Position numbers and translations under genes: made by a program | Notes under the pieces: model-generated | The model's database searches: none | Seen by the model: the letters and a program-made list of their open reading frames with translations, nothing else | Told to the model about the DNA's origin: nothing | From: Gloeopeniophorella convolvens | Lineage: Eukaryota; Basidiomycota; Agaricomycetes; Russulales | Direction: 5' to 3' | DNA length: 64,000 bases | Assembly (NCBI GenBank): GCA_022496205.1 | Contig: WTXD01000033.1 | Coordinates: 1-64,000 of the forward strand | Shown here: positions 59,579 through 64,000 of the stretch, one piece after another | Layout of the letters: every line of letters starts with the position of its first letter | Numbering within the stretch: position 1 is the stretch's first letter

Positions 59579-60623
59579 CTAGAACGTCTCCTCTTCGTCA
59601 GCCGGCGTACCTTCCGGAACCTCGAACCCCTCCTGCAAGGCGTTAGTCGTATGGACGCACACCGGTAGTGCACGACGAACCTCGGTAGAGTACAGGATCT
59701 TCTGGATCTCCGACAGCGTCACGTCCTCGCGCTCTTCCTTCGCGAGCTCCTCAGTCTGCTGTTGCACCAGAATCTCGATATCACGCAGCTGTAACGAATA
59801 GTATGCCTCAGCTCATGGCGATAACGGATAAGGTCGGCGTACCTTGGCAAAGTAAAAGTCACGCTCCTTCTCGAGGCCCTCGAGGTGTGCGGTCAACTCT
59901 TTCACCTGCGCCTGCAGTGCGATGACCTGCTCATGGTTCACGGCCGCTGCGCTTCCGGCGCGATGCCCGCCGACCGGCGTCTTGCCGCCAGAGCGCGCGC
60001 CGCCACCGGCAGCGAAGGTCGTGGCGCGCGGGGCGAGCGGCGCAAGCGTGGCGGGCGTCTCCGTAGACTGGCCGCGCCGTCGCGCGACGGGGTCGTACGG
60101 ATGTCCCGGGTAGTTGTTGTCCCAGTAGCGCTTTATCCATTGGAGGAACTCGAGGTTGTCCCTGCACAGTACGGCAGGCACGTGAGCTCGGGGCACGGGG
60201 CGGAGGTGAGGGGTGTGACGTACTGCATTTTGCATTTGACGAGCTTTTCTACTGGGATGGGCTGTCATCAGGGAGGGCAGTCAGATGGAGGTGGCACAAG
60301 GTATGGCGACAGTGGAGAGAGTCTGACGCGCCTTGTCGATTCGCTTGGTCTTGAACACGTTCTGCATCACCTTGAAGTTGGCGATAAACTCGTATTCATG
60401 CTTCGCGTTCATCTTTACGCGCGCCATTGGTATGTCCACTGTGCACATGCGCCATTTAGTGACGGGCGTGTAGAAAAACGAGAAAGAGGCCGTGACACGC
60501 ACGGTAGATCGAGTCGAGGACCTGGCAGTACGCCGCGCCCGTGCCACACTGCTCTACCTTGGAGTAGTTGATCTGGAGCAGGTCGTTGAGCCAAGCAAGA
60601 AGTTCCGAACGCGACTCGCCCAT
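59579..60623 (-). CDS. mal3: EB1/Mal3/Bim1 microtubule plus-end-binding protein
   Basis: Microtubule end-tracking protein. ATG 60621-60623 begins the calponin-homology domain: MGESRSELLAWLNDLLQINY, SKVEQCGTGAAYCQVLDSIY, ARVKMNAKHEYEFIANFKVM, IPVEKLVKCKMQ and DNLEFLQWIKRYWDNNYPGH. A Ser/Pro/Gly-rich linker follows. The C-terminal EB1 coiled coil runs VIALQAQVKELTAHLEGLEK then ERDFYFAKLRDIEILVQQQ. The acidic tail ends EGTPADEEETF rather than the EEY/F of animal EB1. Five exons with short introns; the intron after KRIDK uses either GTCAGA or a GC donor. The stop is at 59579. Length (about 280) fits the family. Confidence 0.95.
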
Positions 60624-60853
60624 TGTTGTAGTCTAGCGGATGAGGCGGGATGGGGTCTAACTTGCAACTTGTCGAGTGTGGGCTGATGAACCTGCGATCA
60701 GCCTCAAAACGTGACCCACCTGCCGCAAACCCTAACCCTCAGCATCCCGTCCTGCTCGCTCGTGTCACTCATTCAACTTCTTCAATTATTCCCGACCACC
60801 ATCACATCCAATATTGGCGTCCAATCAACAAAATCACTTCTCCACATCTATCT
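60624..60853. other. Short intergenic, EB1 promoter side
   Basis: About 230 bp between EB1 start and the stop of copy B. It contains AT-rich ttcaattattccc. No gene is seen. Confidence 0.4.
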
Positions 60854-61652
60854 TCAGAAAATAGTGGCCGTCTCGGCCACGATGAGAATCTTCAGTCCGC
60901 CGCCATCCGTGCTAGGCAGCACCAAGACCCTGGCAACCCTGGTCGCCGGATGCATGATGCAACGCCTCGCAAACTCTGCCGTGCCAGGGCCTCTGGAAAC
61001 CCCGGCCAACTGAGCCCCGAGAGGCTCTGGCTGCGGGATTGGCGGTGCTGCACCTTGAGTGCTCGCTTGGTACGCATAATCAAGTTCCCCACCCTGTGGC
61101 GCAGAGCCACAGTGATAGCTTCCTACGGGCACGCAGGATGGAGGGACGTGCACCCCAGGTTCTGGGTAAGGGAGACTTGGGGGACCTGGTGCAGCGCTCG
61201 TGGGGCCAGTATTGTTATAGTACTGCCCATCCCAGGACGTGTCTGCGGCCTAACGATGCGGTAAGTAAGCTTCCTTGCAACGAGTCGGATGCGCAGACTT
61301 ACTGCCGGAATGAAGGGGGGTTGGTTGTGTACGTTCATAGTGTTTACATCGAACGTGTAACCTATGCTACGCTGCGCCGCCAAGGACGGCTGATCTTGGG
61401 TGCTGGGAGGCACAACACTGGTCGGGTTCAACATAGCAGCAGCACACCCTCGACAATCCGCAGACTGGGTAGTGTTGCAATACGGCGTTGTTTTCGTAAG
61501 TACCGGGTGCCAAGTTGAATCAATGCTGTAGTATATACCGTGCAGTTGGGTGGGGGCGCGAAGTTCATGTACTCGTTGGAGCGTAAGTAAGGCGTGGATG
61601 GAACAACCCTTCGTCGAGAGTAAGATTGCTCGCTGCCGTTGATAGTACCCAT
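60854..61652 (-). CDS. Small hypothetical protein, family copy B (~210 aa)
   Basis: Exon 1 is 61539-61652 (38 codons, MGTINGSEQSYSRRRVVP...). A GTATAT..CCCAG intron leads to exon 2 (SADCRGCAAAMLNPTSVVPP..., ending PPFIPA). A GTAAGT..GTTAG intron leads to exon 3, which may have further small exons. A Pro/Gly/Tyr-rich, probably disordered middle is followed by a C-terminal domain FARRCIMHPATRVARVLVL then GGLKILIVAETATIF, ending at 60854. This domain aligns with the ends of copies A and C. No recognised family, signal peptide or membrane helix. It lies head-to-tail upstream of EB1 on the same strand. Confidence 0.62.
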
Positions 61653-61963
61653 CGTCCTCTCAGCCTCAGATGTTTCCTTATAAGCATACGAGCAATATCA
61701 CGATGCAGTCGGCCTGCTCGAAGTAAAAGCCGGAAGCTGCGTAGGTGTCTATTATTGGTTCGCCATAGAGCAAACTTCACCGGTTCCCGACATCAAGAAC
61801 CACTGACCTGCTCGCTCATGCTGCGCACTGTGGTATTGCAGGCCATAGTCAGCAAGCAGGAGGTCGCTTAGCCATGCTCTGCCGAAACGACACCGGGCTC
61901 CCGGGGCAGGGTTGCTGTCACAGCCTTCATTGAAAGCGTGCACAAGTGACACACCGAGGAAGT

Positions 61964-62660
61964 TCACTCAAGACGACCGAAGATCGCGGATGCCATGACG
62001 TCCTGATATATCATCCGAGCGAAAGCGGAAGACTCGGTGGCGTCAGTTTGTCCGTGGTCGACAGTTGAGTTGGCACCTGCGGTGGGTTGATGACCGGGAA
62101 ACTGCACAGGATCGTAGGGACAGCAACTTCAGTGAGCATCAAATACCAAGATTTCGGAAACGGTGACCGTCGGCGAGTCAGCGCGAGTCAGACAAATGTC
62201 GTTCAGGACGGGAACAAGGTCTACCAGACTCCACGTTCTGAGCCGGCGAGCCACGGCGCACCGGGTTCAGTGGCACTCACACCGGTAGGATCTTTTGCAG
62301 GGCTGTGCGACTGTGCTCCATAGCGAGCCTTGTGGTCACCTGAAAACGCTCTCAGGCCGATGCCTTCTCATCAACAGCACGTAGCATCCAATTGGTTCTC
62401 GGATAAACTTGGCGATCCTTGCAGAAAGACTTCCAGGCATGACGCCCCTGGGACCTGCCCATCGGGAACCGCGGTGTGTGTCTCTTCCTCAGATGCAGTG
62501 CTGAATTTCCAGAGATCAGTTCGGACTTCCCGTCCCCCGTGCGCCCGAACGAAGTGGGCTGAGGGGGTAAATTCGGGACAAACAAGCTTGAGGGTGCCGG
62601 TGGACTGCCACCACCTGTCCTGAATGACGGAATTGGGGAGGAACACAGGAAACTCATCAT
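61964..62660 (-). pseudogene. Possible decayed fourth copy (D) of the small-gene family
   Basis: A minus-strand start MMSFLCSSPIPSFRTGGG at 62660 resembles in tone the N-termini of its neighbours. A downstream frame ends ESSAFARMIYQDVMASAIFG and stops at 61964, looking like the first half of the C-terminal domain without the second. I cannot join these by defensible introns. Confidence 0.25.
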
Positions 62661-62867
62661 GGTCGTGCGCCGATGCGTCTGAGGATCATGTAGGCTGTGG
62701 CGCATCGGAAGCACAGATAGTCACGTGTAGATCGTCGTGTCAATATAAGAGATGCGGCGCGCAACATCTTCCACGGTGCCGCCTCAGATCTGCATCATTC
62801 AATCAACTCGACCCAGGGCTACAGCACCTCACGGACGCCAGGACAGGACCGCTCTATGGAAGAGCAC

Positions 62868-63683
62868 TCATACAGAGTCAGTTGTCTCCAACGTGATCAA
62901 TACCCTGCGCCGCCCGGGACCTTGCATGCTCGGCCTCATCGAAACAATGACGACGGTGGTCTCTGGATCGAGGATGTAGCGTCTCGCAAGATATATAAGG
63001 CCATCTGATCCCACCGCGGCGCCAGCCATGGGTAGCCGCGGATGTGAGTCTTGTGCGACTGCGCTGTGGGCGCTCCAGTCATCGAGTGGCGCCTCATGTC
63101 TGGGTGGATCGTAACCGGCTGGCCCGTGAAACCGAGGAGCCTATAACGACCTTTAGATGCAGTCAAAGAGGCATGAAGCGAAACCCACAGGAGCGGTGGT
63201 CTCGTAGCCTCGCGAATCTCCTGTCGGATGGCTGCCTCTAACGGGGACGTAGCCCGATGGGCCATCCGTGGGTCCTTGGCTCATGAACGGGTTTGTGTTC
63301 TGTATAGCCTAATCAGTCCCAGCGACGAGGATGCGGAACGCGCGAGCCTACTGGGAGAGCCGGGGCAGCTTGCTGCGGCGCGTGGTGCGGAGCGGGCTGG
63401 AACCCGTTGACAGACGGCATCATCTGCGGCTGCTCACAGCAGCCTGTACTATCGGAAGGCACAATGGGTGTGTTCCACTGGCTCGTTGCATGATGCTGGT
63501 GGTATAACTGGTATCGGGTCTTGATCGACCTCAGTTCTCCCAGTCGACGAGTCTGATATGAGCTCCTACCGCATAACCAGGTACGCCCGCGTCCCTGTAT
63601 TCTTCCGAGAGGGCGTATTGGTGTGGGGTACATTCATTGCACGCAGAGTGGGCGGAGTAGCCTTCTTGGTGTTCTTCTGCCAT
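62868..63683 (-). CDS. Small hypothetical protein, family copy C
   Basis: Exon 1 is 63570-63683 (38 codons, MAEEHQEGYSAHSACNECTP...), the same length as exon 1 of copy B. A GTAGGA..CCAG intron leads to LYHQHHATSQWNTPIVP..., ending QQAAPALP. Then comes an uncertain exon around 63110-63250. The last exon (from about 63110, GYDPPRHEAPLDDWS...) ends in the shared domain GLIYLARRYILDPETTVVIV, then RRRVLITLETTDSV, with the stop at 62868. The middle exon boundaries are not secured; the first two exons and the last are. Function unknown. Confidence 0.55.
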
Positions 63684-64000
63684 AGGCAAGGTGCAAATGT
63701 CCCGGGGCTCGAGGGGTCGATTGGCGCATGAGGTAGGATGTGGGTGTTCGTAGATATAGTGGCCGACCAAATAGACCGCAGGAGCCGTGACACTGGTACA
63801 ATATGACAGTTGGAAGAGTAACGCGGGAGGCTGACGATGGAGAGCCTGGAGGCCACTAGGAGACCGCGTTGCGCGTTCCCAAATATTGGCACCCACGGAA
63901 GTCCACAGTCAGAGCCCATAGGCCGATGCACAGCCTTGTAGATGCATAGCCTCATAACAGTTGCACAGCCCAATCACAGCCTCACAAGACGCACAGCCCC
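63684..64000. other. Right edge, no gene assigned
   Basis: Upstream of copy C. A cacagcc motif recurs several times in the last 80 bp (63920-64000). Nothing else is supported. Confidence 0.3.

Overview
This is nuclear DNA from a filamentous basidiomycete, most likely a mushroom-forming Agaricomycete of polypore type. The grounds are: protein-coding genes split by many 50-70 nt introns with GTRNGT...CTNAN...YAG signals; families typical of that class (DUF6535 membrane protein, many-exon chitin synthase, secreted type-B carboxylesterase, membrane-anchored aspartic protease, F-box-like proteins); and copia LTR elements plus a MULE-type transposase. The order-level placement is inference.

Layout. 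0-1.35 kb is a mosaic of retrotransposon pieces, including an open gag-like frame that runs off the left edge. 1.35-5.6 kb has no confident gene. 5.6-15.1 kb carries three convincing minus-strand genes: chitin synthase, an F-box-like protein and the GPI-transamidase subunit Gpi16/PIG-T. 15.1-22.6 kb is gene-poor; the only gene I can build is a 55-residue cysteine-rich protein at 17.9-18.2 kb. 22.6-31.5 kb holds plus-strand genes: mitochondrial complex I 51-kDa subunit, a small membrane protein, a secreted ureohydrolase and an aspartic protease. 32.2-34.6 kb is a minus-strand carboxylesterase. 36.2-37.9 kb is a GRF-like zinc-finger protein. 38.2-39.6 kb is a Pho80-type cyclin relic with a solo LTR inserted in it.

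40.5-50.0 kb is the most structured part. One MULE transposase gene on the minus strand has been interrupted twice by copia-type elements: a solo LTR (40952-41477, 5-bp duplication CTTGC) and a full-length 6.2-kb copia element (43322-49500, two identical 485-bp LTRs, duplication TTTTT). Taking either insertion out on paper rejoins the transposase frame exactly. The transposase also has an in-frame stop. The copia element has a single-base frameshift in its polymerase region.

51.3-53.3 kb is a DUF6535 gene. 54.0-56.0 kb is an inverted-repeat element with oppositely oriented telomere-like arrays just inside its ends. 57.1-63.7 kb contains a 2H-phosphoesterase (AKAP7/ASCC1-like), the microtubule plus-end protein EB1/Mal3, and three small related genes (57.1, 60.9 and 62.9 kb) of a family I do not recognise. 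These three share only a short C-terminal domain and may have a decayed fourth copy.

The host genes are ordinary housekeeping, cell-wall and secretory functions and do not form a metabolic cluster. The most unusual signals are the paralogous small-gene family, the repeated module shared by three copia LTR types, and the telomere-like inverted-repeat element.
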